Of a stretch of DNA of 64,000 nucleotides, positions 23,432-35,734 are shown piece by piece. The stretch is from assembly GCA_008508345.1 (NCBI GenBank), contig QNGE01003278.1:2538-66537 (forward strand). Direction: 5' to 3'. The notes beneath the pieces are model-generated. The model did no database searches, had not been told where the DNA came from, and saw only the letters and a list, made by a program, of their open reading frames with translations. The translations under genes were made by a program, and so were the position numbers. The stretch comes from Paragonimus westermani. Its lineage: Eukaryota > Platyhelminthes > Trematoda > Plagiorchiida > Troglotrematidae. Numbering within the stretch: position 1 is the first letter of the stretch; each line of letters starts with the position of its first letter.

Positions 23432-23449
23432 ATCCTGCCCGCGACGCCA
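23432..23449 (-). promoter_or_regulatory. Primer-binding site, complementary to a serine-type tRNA
   Basis: On the plus strand the 18 bases read ATCCTGCCCGCGACGCCA, that is a tRNA 3' end including CCA, one base from the LTR. A G before CCA is the discriminator base of eukaryotic tRNA-Ser, and ATCCTGCC resembles the T arm and acceptor of that tRNA. The tRNA identity is inferred; the position and CCA are directly visible. Confidence 0.75.
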
Positions 23450-23450
23450 C

Positions 23451-23723
23451 TGTTGTATCTGTATCCGATCCCCATCCTCTACATGCCTTACGGACAATAA
23501 CAACGCTAGTGAGAACAAGTCACTCAGTAGAAGCGCATCGTGTATTGTCGCATTTACATGCAATCGGGTCATTTTAAAGTACATGGATGAGTGAGCCGTT
23601 GGTCGTTGAGGCCGCGACCAATCAGAACACTCTTGGAGCCTTGGCACGAATGTGGGGTATGCAGGCGGCCTTTACGCCCATACAACAACAAACAGAAAAC
23701 AAGTCTTGTTCGCCTATACAACA
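23451..23723 (-). repeat. 5' LTR of the TRIM-like element (273 bp)
   Basis: Full-length partner of 18956-19192. It starts TGTTGTAT, has an internal ATACAACA at about 23680, and a final CCTATACAACA at 23714-23723, followed by the ATGAC duplication. Confidence 0.85.
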
Positions 23724-23728
23724 ATGAC
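23724..23728. repeat. Target-site duplication ATGAC (right)
   Basis: Exact copy of 18951-18955 on the other side of the element. Confidence 0.85.
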
Positions 23729-25429
23729 TAAACTTCATTATGTGTATGCATTTACTTTTAGGTCGCAATTGCCTTACCAAAATGACAAAGCTTCTGGGCT
23801 CCACTGTGAAAGTTGATCTGATCAGACCGACCAGGTTCGCTGTGCACCCTGGTAGAAACCAGGTACTGTGCACGGGATTTGTCAACACCCAACCATCTGC
23901 CAGGACGAGATGAATTCATATATGTTTAACAGCTGGAGTCTAGGTGCTACTCATCACAATATTTCTGACATAGTGAATTTTTACAGGTGTCAAAGGGGAA
24001 AGTGACGGCATATTACAATATGCCTCTTCTTTTGTGGTGTTATACAATACATCAATGTATTGCAGTTAACTACAAAGGAGAGTCAGTGTATATGGCCAAC
24101 ATTGCCAAATACGATATACTGATAGGAAGTGGAACGTCATCATGCAATAATGGAGCAAAAACCAAAAAATATCGCACGTCGCTTAGCATTTTGGCAACCC
24201 CCTCCGTATAACTGAGTGGTTTCCTTCAGAAATCTAAATTTCCGCACATCAATAATTCCAGCGGCTTGTTGCACCTCCAAATCAACGTAGTTCAAAGGTC
24301 GTGCGCTGGGCAGAGCTTGTTGGTGGATTCGCATAATAGATTCTGACTGAAGTACGGAATCTGGGGAATTACACTGTCGAGTACCGTTTCATGAATGTAA
24401 CGTTTTGTTACTGGAATGTTATGAGGTAGATACCATAGTGACGTGTTTTTCGAACGTTGTTCCATATAACCAATGAGGTATTGGCGTTACATGGCAAGCA
24501 CACTTTAAGACGGTTTAGTCAATTGTATCCAGTAGCATCTACACGTTATGCATGGCACATTTGTACAGTGCAAAGTAGCTTTGGTACCAGGAGTTGTTTC
24601 CCTTGGAACGGCAAATTGTTGTACTAACCGTAGCCTACCAGTGTGATCTGAGTCCACCCTGATATTTCGTGCAATCCGGATTGTTTACGGCGCATTTTAG
24701 ACCGAAGCAGTTCTCCAGAGAAAACACCTTAATCTGGTCAGAAGCTTTAAACTAGCTGTACACGTCAATCACCATAACGTAGCAAGTTGCCGTCTCTATG
24801 ATACTCATTCGCAGTGGCAATATACATACTGGTATGAAGAAGGTTCAGTTCAATAATCAAGCCACAAAACCACCAGACTATATTAAAGAGCTATTATATT
24901 TGTACTCAGTCCATTTTCACTCAGCCACTCTGCTGTTGTTACCTAGTTTCGATCGGATAGTCTGTTTATTAGTTAAAACAATAGTAAATGGTTGTTTCAC
25001 TCCTTCTAGACTGCTCTTTGAGAACAGTAGATTAGAAAGCTAAAAAGGTTTCCTTTGCCTGATCATCAACAAGTCTGAAAGTGGTAAACAAAACGAACAA
25101 TGAAATCGGTTGATAGGAGCTGATACTGTGTGCTCACTTCGTCGTAAAGTTATTGTTTAAACGTGTGAATTTTAAAACACTGAATTCTCTTTAACCACAT
25201 AGATAAGAGTAAACAGGGACTAAACACATCTACGGCGTATTGGTACTCCTGATAATGCAGACAGGAGTAGTTGAGACAAACGAGACAATTAATACCTCCG
25301 AAAAATTCACCGAGGTACACAATATGGTGTAGAAGTGCAATGTTAACGGCTCAAAAGAAGGTTTATTTTTTATATTCTCACTATTTAAAGGTGACCATTT
25401 AGCCAACAACATAAAGCACAAATTAAATT
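23729..25429. other. No recognised feature
   Basis: Short frames only; nothing named. Confidence 0.45.
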
Positions 25430-25870
25430 CTGTGAAGACTCGAACTTTCGCGGCTGCTCGGTTGCGCTTGGTTCAAAACACAAAAGGATCGGTTCTTCAC
25501 AACCACGAAAGTAGTTTGTCAGACTCTTTTGTCTCCTATGTTGTATACCATTTCAGATGCAGTTGCAGTGACGTTTACATGGACAGAACAGGTTGACAAT
25601 TATCACAGCGAGTTGCCGAATATATCCCGAAGTGGTTGAAACAACTCGGTGGACTGAGTGCTCGAAACCCAACATCATCGATTGGAAGACACCTCATGAC
25701 GACAGGTCATCAGATTGATACATTAAACTCATTCAGGATACTGTTATGCATTGGGAATCCAAACTTACTGGCTTTCTGAGAAGCGATGCTTATCCGAACT
25801 TACCAGTCGGCTTTGTGTTCACAAAAGTGCCTTAGGCAACCTGCCGGGTTGCAATGGTCATGATTACACA
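25430..25870 (+). pseudogene. Penelope-like element, GIY-YIG endonuclease end
   Basis: Successive frames give FAAARLRLVQNTKGSVL, then VVYHFRCSCSDVYMDRT, a stop, QLSQRVAEYIPKWL, SSIGRHLMTTGHQIDTLNSF, and after another stop EAMLIRTYQSALCSQK. The order fits the C-terminal linker and GIY-YIG nuclease of Penelope-like retroelements: a CxC pair beside the Y...Y strands, the R-x3-R-x2-E helix, and the H-x-x-x-T-G-H word. At least two stops interrupt it, so it is a dead fragment. No RT domain of the same element is seen upstream. The nuclease call by motif order is fairly firm. Confidence 0.65.
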
Positions 25871-26773
25871 ATTGTGCTTGTACGCTTGTCCAACCCCTGT
25901 TTGCCCTTATCTGTATGAAGTACATAAATTGTATGTTTTACGTTTGCGACTGATGGGAGTAGACGGAGTAGTAACATGCCGTACTGTGTCTTGGTGCTCT
26001 GGTAAAATGGTCAGTTTGATTGATCCTGAGCCCACAAATGTTAAACGCCCGTAAAATCTTCTTTTGAGCGTAGAGGTCACACCTGCGCATTCGGATGTTA
26101 ATGGCCTTACCAACGGTAAACATCTGGAAGTTCACCCGTCAGGATGGACTTCCTAAATCATAGTCGACAACGTGTTGAAGATCCTCTTCTCTGGGAGATT
26201 TATCAGAATTCCTCGGATGAGCAACACTATCGCCTGGAACCCTTTTAACGGCACGGTAATTCAACTAATCAATATGAGGTTCACGTACTGTATAAGACAT
26301 TTACCTAGTAGGACGACCAAAATATGATGCGCAAAGCAAGCAAACAGGTGATTATACACGGAAGCTGGTTTTAGTATATGAATGTCCGTCTACAAGGTGA
26401 GACATGATGAAGGTGATTGTATGGAAACTCACAAAGGCGTGGGCTGCAAGCGGACTGATTTTTTGAGCGTCCTTTGGAAGCAAGACTGACAGATACACAT
26501 AGGGTAATTTAGACCATAACTCGGCAGTCTGACTAACTTTGCGAATAGGACTGATTCAGAACAGCTCTGCATGAACAATTTATGTCAACCGCAGTTTATA
26601 AAGTACCAGTGAAAATGACGTCGTGTGCCCAAAGCAGTGAGATTACGAATGCTAATGCTTGTCGAGGTCACTGACATCCGATTGCACCATCCTAACCTTA
26701 GCATAAAAAGCAACTCAAATATTAAACACCTAGTGTTGTGAATCCAAAAGGCGGACGACACAAAGGTTGCTTT
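25871..26773. other. No recognised feature
   Basis: Ends at the assembly gap. Short unrelated frames only. Confidence 0.4.
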
Positions 26774-27342
26774 NNNNNNNNNNNNNNNNNNNNNNNNNNN
26801 NNNNNNNNNNNNNNNNNNNNNNNNNNNNNNNNNNNNNNNNNNNNNNNNNNNNNNNNNNNNNNNNNNNNNNNNNNNNNNNNNNNNNNNNNNNNNNNNNNNN
26901 NNNNNNNNNNNNNNNNNNNNNNNNNNNNNNNNNNNNNNNNNNNNNNNNNNNNNNNNNNNNNNNNNNNNNNNNNNNNNNNNNNNNNNNNNNNNNNNNNNNN
27001 NNNNNNNNNNNNNNNNNNNNNNNNNNNNNNNNNNNNNNNNNNNNNNNNNNNNNNNNNNNNNNNNNNNNNNNNNNNNNNNNNNNNNNNNNNNNNNNNNNNN
27101 NNNNNNNNNNNNNNNNNNNNNNNNNNNNNNNNNNNNNNNNNNNNNNNNNNNNNNNNNNNNNNNNNNNNNNNNNNNNNNNNNNNNNNNNNNNNNNNNNNNN
27201 NNNNNNNNNNNNNNNNNNNNNNNNNNNNNNNNNNNNNNNNNNNNNNNNNNNNNNNNNNNNNNNNNNNNNNNNNNNNNNNNNNNNNNNNNNNNNNNNNNNN
27301 NNNNNNNNNNNNNNNNNNNNNNNNNNNNNNNNNNNNNNNNNN
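26774..27342. other. Assembly gap (N)
   Basis: 569 N bases. It interrupts the Gypsy integrase fragment on its right side. Confidence 0.99.
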
Positions 27343-27571
27343 GGCCTTGATCAGTCAATATGCTTCGCGGTATTCCGTGATCCGCTATGATGTGCTCCAT
27401 CACAGCCCTGCACACCGTGCTTGCGCGCTGATCGGGTATGGCGGCTGCTTCGATCCACCTTGTGAAGTGTTCGGTCATGATTATGATGTATTGATTTCCG
27501 GACGTCGTTGCTGGAAAGGGGCCCATCACTAGATGTGATGGGCTCAGGACCTGAATTAATGAAAGATCCAT
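27343..27571 (-). pseudogene. Gypsy-type integrase core fragment, cut by the gap
   Basis: The minus strand reads VMGPFPATTSGNQYIIIMTE, HFTRWIEAAAIPDQ, and HGIPRSILTDQG up to the N run. These are the first strands of a Ty3/Gypsy integrase catalytic core, including the ILTDQG strand with the second Asp of the DDE triad; the usual first Asp (DIMGPFP) is replaced (LVMGPFP). The final Glu would lie in the gap. It is probably part of a longer element hidden by the gap; on the far side of the gap I see no continuation. Confidence 0.8.
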
Positions 27572-28639
27572 CAGTAGTACCGTCTGCTCGAAATGAGACT
27601 TATATGAACCAATACTTAATAATCACTGTGGTGTCAGTGCAACTGCTGTTTTTCACGAGAACAGTAGGTGTGTCACACATGATTGAACGGTATGCCTGTT
27701 ATTCTTTGGTGTTGCCATATCATCAGAAATTGTTGACTGTGTGACCGTTTTCAATGAAGAAACCATTTTCAGTGTATATAAATGTACCTTGTTTGATGAT
27801 CTGTTGAATAGTTATCAGCTACTGCGTGCGGTATTCCAGTAAAGGAAAGAAGCAGGTCAACCATGCTCCTTGGCCATGATTTTACCATTAAGTGTTAATG
27901 GACAGCCAGTATCAGGTAGGTAGATGCCTTATTACGCTTGGGTGTTTGAAGACCCACTGAAAAAGAGGAACACAATGGTTGCTCCCATTTCAGTCGATCA
28001 TAGTGTGGAGTGTCTGTCAACAGAGGCAATTTATAATTTCCTCATATCTGCTCCAAGGATTCTGTAGTCAACAAGAGGAAATATAGTTTTGAAAAATCTT
28101 TGGCAAAATTGCTTGCAACGGATTGCGTCAGGATTACCCCGATGACGTCACTTACTGCATCTTGTTTACTGGGCGTATGATCGCCCCATTGTTCCCGTTT
28201 TCAGTAAACGTTAGTGTTTGTATCTTCTTTATGGATTGGAATTCAAGCCGTACGGTCGAGTGCACAGTAGCAACAGGGACTACCTAACTGGCGACGCTCT
28301 GTGTTTAGTAAGGATCTCACATGAACAATAGCAGTTTCAGTGAATACAGTGTAACTGATTCAGCAACAGTAACATCCGTGAATCAATGTGGCCCGAATGA
28401 AACTGATAGAGACGTTGATGCTCAGTTTATCAATCACGTCTGAAATTTTGAACTTCAAGCTATGTTTCACGAAATGCTTCATCACAAACAGCATATGTGT
28501 AGTTGCTTATGACGTTGAAGCCGAACTGATTTTCGAATTGTGATTCAGCTAATATGAGGCTGTTTCTCAAACGTGGTTGGCTGACGTGAAGGACGCAGAA
28601 AAGATGTGAACGGTTCTTCAAAACTCAGTGCGACAAAAC
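27572..28639. other. No recognised feature
   Basis: Short frames only. Confidence 0.4.
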
Positions 28640-28935
28640 AATCCGGGTATTACGATTCAGCTGTGGCAAAATTATCCCGCGATCTTGGTGGTGATGAACT
28701 ATTGAATACACTCATAAATAGTGTTTGGTAGCAGCCGCCGTTGTTCATCACCCGGTACCGGCACCTCAGGTTGGTGAAAAGTGAATAATTTTGCTACTTG
28801 CGGGAATTCACTGAATCAAGAATACGGAGAGCTCGATATTCGGACAAGAATGGATGTTCATTTCAGATGCTGACATTCCTACCCGAGTTCTGAACATGAC
28901 TGAACAAGTTGCTGACATTGCTTGACCAGCTGTGG
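28640..28935 (+). pseudogene. Possible Gypsy gag remnant
   Basis: The words GYYDSAVAKLSRDLGGDELL and, after frame changes, ISDADIPTRVLNMTEQVADI resemble the helical capsid region of Ty3/Gypsy Gag (a Y-x-x-x-V-x-x-L-x-x-x helix, and later a LAEMAD-type helix). The match is short and broken by stops. It could be chance. Confidence 0.3.
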
Positions 28936-29794
28936 CTGCCGATTGTCAACGCCTGAGTGAACATTAGAAGTAAACTATAGTTCACACCATATTACAGCAA
29001 CCAGTCAACCGAGAAACCAGATTCAAGGTCATTATCAAAACCTCCAGCTACATTCTAGCAATACAGTGGCCAGGCATTACGTTCGATTCTATTCAGCTAA
29101 CTAGTCAAAGCTTCACAACCGTTACTAATTCGAGCATAAAGAAACGTGTTTCCCTTACACTCGGACATATGCGTTCATTGTCCAGATTGTGAAACCACCA
29201 AAAGGACGAAGAGAGAAATGGCAAAACTTCCACATTGCTGCAAGCCGCAGTTACTTGTCTGCAAAATCTGAGAGCAATCTAGTACGCTATACCTGGACAT
29301 TTATATTCGCGACAAACTTGGTGGAACATTTTTTCCGGGTTACGAGAAAACAGAAATATTCAGTTCAGATTGCCATCAGTGGAGACAATGCTGCTCTGGT
29401 ACAACAATGGATGATGCAGGAAAAATTCACAAAGCTTATTGGCAAACCGTAAAAAATGAACGGAATCTCTATCAGTACTCGCGATTCGTTCAACCACATT
29501 TTGTTTGAGAAAAATTGTTGTATCATCCGAACCTCATTAACCGATTTTAATGATAACCAGGTGATCCATGTAAGAGCCGGCATTGGTCCTTAGTACACCC
29601 GGGTCAACTCGGTCAGTTAGCAGAACCAAGAATTGGACTCACTCAAACGCTGGAACCTTGTGTGATAAAGATTGAGCTCGGTTTGTTGATAGACAGACGT
29701 ATCAAAATAAATTGATATACCAAGCACCTCCACAGTAAGATTTTGAGCACATCTCCATAGTCAAATTCAAAATGGATATGCCAAACAGAAAATG
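28936..29794. other. No recognised feature
   Basis: An 87-codon frame at 29189-29452 has no domain I recognise. Confidence 0.4.
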
Positions 29795-29911
29795 ACAACG
29801 CTAGGAGCAAGCCGTAATACTTTACGTTCCAGCCACTTCGGGTAGCTTTCCTTAGGAAGGTCATCCGAGGTGGTTGGAACGTAGAGTATTACGGCTTGCT
29901 CCTAACGTTGT
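29795..29911. repeat. Long foldback repeat, 47-bp arms
   Basis: Arms 29795-29841 and 29865-29911 are reverse complements with four differences, all transitions. The 23-base centre itself contains TTCCTTAGGAA, so the fold closes almost completely. No coding sequence. A foldback element or a duplicated inverted fragment would explain it. Confidence 0.88.
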
Positions 29912-32900
29912 GTTATTCTCAATATGTCTATCAGTAACATGTTAAACTCGACGCCCAAACTGTTTTACTTCATACGTACGAAATTTGGTACGCATATTTT
30001 ACAACAAATACGCCAAAGGTTTTTTAGACGAAACTGTGCACTCGGAAAAGGAGTGAATTCCTTGGGAAACTCAATGAAAGGATTATTTAGCCGCATTTTA
30101 TTCATATGGGAAAGTTGTTGGTAGAAAGCCTTTCACTCGTCGATTTTTCGAGTAAGTTTGACAGTTAGTTAGTCTTGTTCTATACCAATGTGGTAGTGAT
30201 TTTGCATGACAAAAATGTGCTTTCTTCGTTTTTCTGCGGTTGCCCCCATAAATATACTTCTAACCAAATATCTTTTAGACAGACATAAAGTGGCTTTCGG
30301 AAAAGACCGGTGAACATCTCGTGGGACGACATTGTAATAATTCGAAGAGATCAATTCCCAGTGCAAATGGTTATAAACTTATCACCTACTGACCATTAAG
30401 TAAAACCGTTTAAAGTGGTCTGAAGAGTTCACAAATGTTAGTCCAAGATTATCTAAACACTGATTTACAAACTACGGTAGCCACTTTCATCAGACGATAA
30501 CAGTACGGTTGTGTGCACAAAAGATTGTACAAACCCAACATTTCTTTCACGCTACTGCCCCCATAACAAGTGATGTCCGCGCAACAGTGACCTGCACCAG
30601 GCCGACAGGCACGCGCGAATTCGTCAAATTCATCCATAACAGACTGTACCTTGCGCGATCGGCTATCGCACATACTAACCAACGATTTTTTTCAGATTGT
30701 TTTCACAGATGCCTTTTTCAAGTGTAAACACATGACTGAAACGGCCGAGAGTAGCTGTTTGAAAATCGGTACGCTAGCCAGTTTTGCGGGGAACTGGGTA
30801 AAATAACACTACGTATGAAACGCCATCATTTTAGAAAATTTGCTGCGTCCTATCTCAGATGATCGACTTTTCTGTGTCACGTTATTTCAGCGTGAGTACG
30901 TATGAAAATAGAGTTTTACATCAACCGCATGGTGTCTTATCACACAGCCACAATCTGGACGTGCAAGTCAGATTCAACTTGCTCACCCACAACTTTGATT
31001 TGCAATTCAAATTAGGAAGTGAATAACCTTCGGCTAACCCAATATTCAAATGAGCAAATAAATCTGAAAAGATAAATTTACGAGTCTTGATCAGACGTCA
31101 TAACGGACGACATTCACCTGGCATGCCCTTCTACAAAACACCGCACAAACACATTACTGACTTAAACCTCGTCTGTTTGCGGGAAAAGATGTGCGTCCTA
31201 TTTAGGAACACAGTTAGAAGCGCGAACTGTGTATCGAATTCGGATCAAAAACGCTCTACAACATCAACCGCAATAGAATCACTGAGGAAAATAATTGAAA
31301 TTAGCCAACAGTCAACTGCAGCGGATCCAGGTCGTTGATCGTGCGACGGGTCATTGGAAAACATTGTCTCTACAGTCATGCGCAGACAAACGTGAAGACG
31401 AACATAACTCTGCTAGCACGTCATATTTTCTGTTGGATCGGAGGATAAAACAGTTAAGCTCTGCAGTTTTTCAGTGAATTGGCAAAGTGATCTACTTCAA
31501 GCTGGTAGTACTGACACGGTGAAGTCTGAAATAATGGCATAGAAACAGTACCTTCCCCAGTATTTTCCCTGCGACATCTGCTATCTCACAGAGACAAGTT
31601 CTTAAAGCGATATGCAGTTTCTACTACGGATTTCCCAGTCTGTGAACTGAGCCCGGATTGATTAGGTGGCTTACGATCGCAACAGACTTTTATCGCAAAG
31701 CCACACTACGAAGGCAACAGCCGATCTTTTAAATATCACTCAGACTTATAACTTTGGAATAGCGCACACGGGACAGTCAAGTAATTCGAGTTCAAACCAT
31801 CCGGTAACTAACGTAGGGATGGTCCACTCGGTCACCAGCTTCTTTTTTTGAGAATATACAGATTAGTGGCACAAATGGATTCGTACAATCCGTCATAGTC
31901 TTGGGTAAATGAACTGTTTAGGATTAAAACACTGAGTTCCCTTGATCCAGTTCACCAAAGCGATAAAAGACATACATCGCGAGATGTTGACATTTCGTTT
32001 ACTCTCTTCAGTCACGAACGTAAAACATTAGAATATATAGGACATGCGGTTAGGATTATTATATACTGATACATTGTTTGAAAAGCGACAGTAATCTTTT
32101 AACATCGTGGGCTCTGTTAAAAGTCTCACTAGTTTGCATTCTCTCAAATTGTAGGCTTTCATACAACGTTTAACCGAAGGTTATTGAATATTACGTAATT
32201 GAGCTGGACAAAAAGGGATTTCACTCGAATAGCCAGGATCAGTAGGCCAGAACGCATGCAAAGCTTATTAGTTCTGGAAGTGGATGCACCTGATGTACTG
32301 CAACCCACCGAACAGAGTCCTAATAGGCAGAAATATTCGCCAAAGGGTCACACCGGCTTCTATTAGGCTGAATTATTTGGTCACAAGCACACGCCACGTC
32401 AACGGGTAACGCAGACTGACAAAATACTGTCTAGTTCGGCTGGGTAAATTAAGTTACGGGATCGTATAACCGTTAATGCATTGACCAAACCCAAGATACG
32501 AAGGATACCAGCCTATCACAGTAATGAAGCTATGGATATTGGAAGAGAAAGCTGGTTTAGAAAGTTATAATGCCCATGGTCCGTATGTTTTCTACCGTTC
32601 AATACCTCAGGCAGTAATGACAGATGTCAGTGTTAGGTCATAATTAGAGAGAAAACTCCGATAATTCCGGTGCCCTCTGATGTTTGTCTCAACAAATAAC
32701 TGAGTGAACTGTCCTCAGCTCAATCGTTTCCAACTAGTACAGTTGGACTGCATACCCCGCTTCATCATTTCAGATTGTGTAAGGTCCTGATGGCGTCTGC
32801 CGACCAAATACATCTGCGATAATGGCTGCATGTTCCGGTAAAGGGTGAATCACACAATGAAAGTGTATGAGTAGTCGTCCAATAAAAATACAGTCCCGGT

Positions 32901-35734
32901 AAATTGAGGCTACAAACAGTCAGTATCCACTCCTACCGATCCAAAAGGCACTAGTACAGCATGATCACGCAAATGTTCTAACAACGATCAGGATCGGTAA
33001 CATCCCACAGTTACGAACAGCCTGTCCCGATCACTTTTTGTGAATGTCTTTATCGAACTGGTCTGTATATTCTGACTTTTTTGTTCGAATCTTATATGTG
33101 TAAAACCGTCGCTGTCCGCACGGAGCAAGACTATACCGGTAGTGGAGCACAATGATGGTGTAACAGTAGGGTTCGAAACAAATAAACTTGTTTCTGTAGA
33201 GAGACCTTACACATTGGTAGAGATGCAAATGACAACAGAACAGACAGCAAACAATCCATTTGCGATTCAACTTTATCAGGAATTAACTACAAGTGAGCTA
33301 CCGATGTTGGAACAAAGTAGTCATTGTGAGCCACCTTCAAGTTAACAATGAGAAGACTAATTTCTTCAGTGTAGCTAAAGTCAGTATTTTTCATGGTTTC
33401 ACTGTGAAAAGCATCTGCCGGAGTCCATCGGCGTTTTCAAGTGACGTGAGGTCTCGGAAAGGTGAGGGTGGTGCGTCACATGGGCTCTACAAAAGCTGTT
33501 TCAATCCGTCGGCGATTGGAACGATTTACTAAGAACGCGGACACATACATGCCAGCTGTTAAAGTAATGTTTTACAACAGACCCGATAACGTTTGAATCT
33601 TATTATTATTATTATCAATATTTGAAGTACGATTGATGACGTCAATAGTTGATTTAGTCTAAAATGGTGGAGAAGAACTCGACTGTAAAACTCACTTGGA
33701 AGAGGACAGCTTCAGCTATTGCAACTCGCTTGTGGGCACGTGTCCGCATGACCACATAAGAGGTGTGTGAGCCACGTGCACAGAAAATCATGTGGTCGTG
33801 TAGATGTAATCTGTGATTGAAACCACCTAGACACGGACGAGTTGAATACATGTTTGTACTTTGTACACGTCGTTCTATTTGCCTCTCGGATTTTTACACC
33901 AACATCATTCAGAGGTGATAATTGTGCGTAACAATAACTTCATTCCATTCTTAGCTCGCTTCACTTTTGATTATTTTAGTATTGTTCATGCATGCCCTCG
34001 AACACAACCAATGCCTGCGTTTTACGCTGCAGGTTACACGGGGACGGTAGAGACAACCTTGAGGAGCAATCAAATCACGTGTTATGATCGCTCTGACCAA
34101 TGGGCAATTCGAGTAGTCGGTCAATAGAACTAGCGCCACCAAGTATAGACGTGATTGGCTTGGCCGCGACACTCCCAACTTGTCGGTTGCGATTTTGAAA
34201 CTAATTATGGGGCGAGAGTGAAACACTTTCCTTTGTTTAAGATACATACGTTTCATAAGATTGGTTTGGAAGCAGGCAAGCTGAAGATAATGCCAGTAAC
34301 CGCTCGTCAAAGTACAGTGAAGGTGTGCCATATATGGAAGCGATAATTAATGCATATCACGGCGCTCTAATTTTTGAAACTGTTCATTGTCACATTAAAA
34401 ATGGTCAGTTTGGCGTATGCGGAATCCTTTCATTGATATGCTCTCATCATACGATTTTACTTATAAATTCTGGGACGAAATAGCGCCGATAAACAATGTG
34501 ATTTGACGGCGAGTGCCGTTGTCACATGTACAGCATCTGATGTCACCTATGGAAAACTGAGTGATTATGTATTGACCGAAGAGGGTTCAGCGTTTTAATG
34601 GATTGTTTCATTTTCAAACAGTAGGAAGAGGGAACTGAACTTATAGCTGAACGCAAACCCATGAACCACTGGGAGGCTAAACAGGAATCCTTCAATTGTC
34701 CACAGTATATTATTTACAGGTTGTAATTGCGTACGCGGGGAGAAACACAATGGGTGTCCACAGGTTTACGGCAGGCAAATTGCGCTGATATTAGAAACTA
34801 GAATCAATGTCATAGGTTTCCCGTCGAGATTAGTTGAGATACGCTGAAAATCCATTAAGAATTTATAGTCTGAAAACAGTTTTTGGGCATTCAATAATTG
34901 TGGTTATAGACAACTTTTCACTTCGGACTTAACATGCTTTCAATCAGGGTGAACGATAGAAAAGTTCACTTATCTATTAGGATGGGATGGGTGTGAAGCA
35001 ACACATTACTCTGGAGCTAGAACATCAACAGCCGATAATACGGGGGCAGAGGTAGAAGTTTCTTTCGACCTAGAAATTCCGGTAAAACGAAGGTGTGTGT
35101 AGATTACTACAGACGTAGAACAGAGACACGTGATCAGGCCAGGCTCTTCTAAAGGCGGCATACAACTAGTGATCAGGAATCCGGAGTCCACTATCTCACT
35201 AACGTTGTAGTTTAGACCAAGGTGGCACCAACCGAAACACAAAATGTGTGCACTTTCAGTGCTTGGCCAACTTGCGAAAACATGTGCACATCAGGTCTTC
35301 GCGATCACCGAAATCCAACTGAAAACACTGACATTGATCTTCCCGTCTTTCTACACCGCCATGGACAGCAGGCGACGTCGTTTCGTGGAGCAACAACAAA
35401 GCTATTCGTTGTCGACAGTTTGACGGGAAAGTTCCAAACAGTCTTATTTATGAAACCTCTGAGAAATTAAATTTGTATATTTCATCAACCATTAAATGTT
35501 CGACCGTTTTCTACGAGCTACACTTTTTTGCAACACCATATCATCACGGCTGGCTGACTTGTTTTGGTAAAATTCAGTCAGTCATTAACGGATTAGTTGA
35601 AGATAGATGAGGTTGAATGTTTTCTGTTTGTCATCATCCGCCCGTGGTAAAACCACGGGATTTCGCCTTTATGCATAGGGCTAAACACCGGTGCTCATGT
35701 GCAGATTATCATGTTCTTAAGATAATCAAGACAT
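29912..35734. other. No recognised feature in 5.8 kb
   Basis: Short frames on both strands; a (TTA)n run at about 33601-33616. The part nearest 35700 may hold the eroded start of the Gypsy element that follows, but I cannot read it. Confidence 0.4.

Larger units (their letters stand above)
18956..23723 (-). mobile_element. Short LTR retroelement without pol genes (TRIM-like), host of a nested LINE
   Basis: The element reads on the minus strand: 5' LTR 23723-23451, one spacer base, a primer-binding site 23449-23432, an internal region, a purine-rich tract at about 19205-19193 (GGCGGAGGTGG on the minus strand), and the 3' LTR 19192-18956. Both LTRs begin TGTTGTAT and end ATACAACA on either strand. 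A perfect ATGAC duplication flanks the whole. Without the nested LINE the internal part is only about 0.55 kb and has no gag, protease, RT or integrase, so it must have moved with enzymes of another element. It also carries a TAG/TTG trinucleotide repeat, which is where the R2-like LINE sits. TRIM-like is a description by structure; a deletion derivative of a larger Gypsy element is equally possible. Confidence 0.85.

Noticed and set aside
26585..27571. Apparent long frames across N runs (also 26738-27532 and 49278-50132)
   Set aside because: N bases have no stops, so these frames are artefacts of the assembly gaps. Only the integrase part next to the first gap is real.
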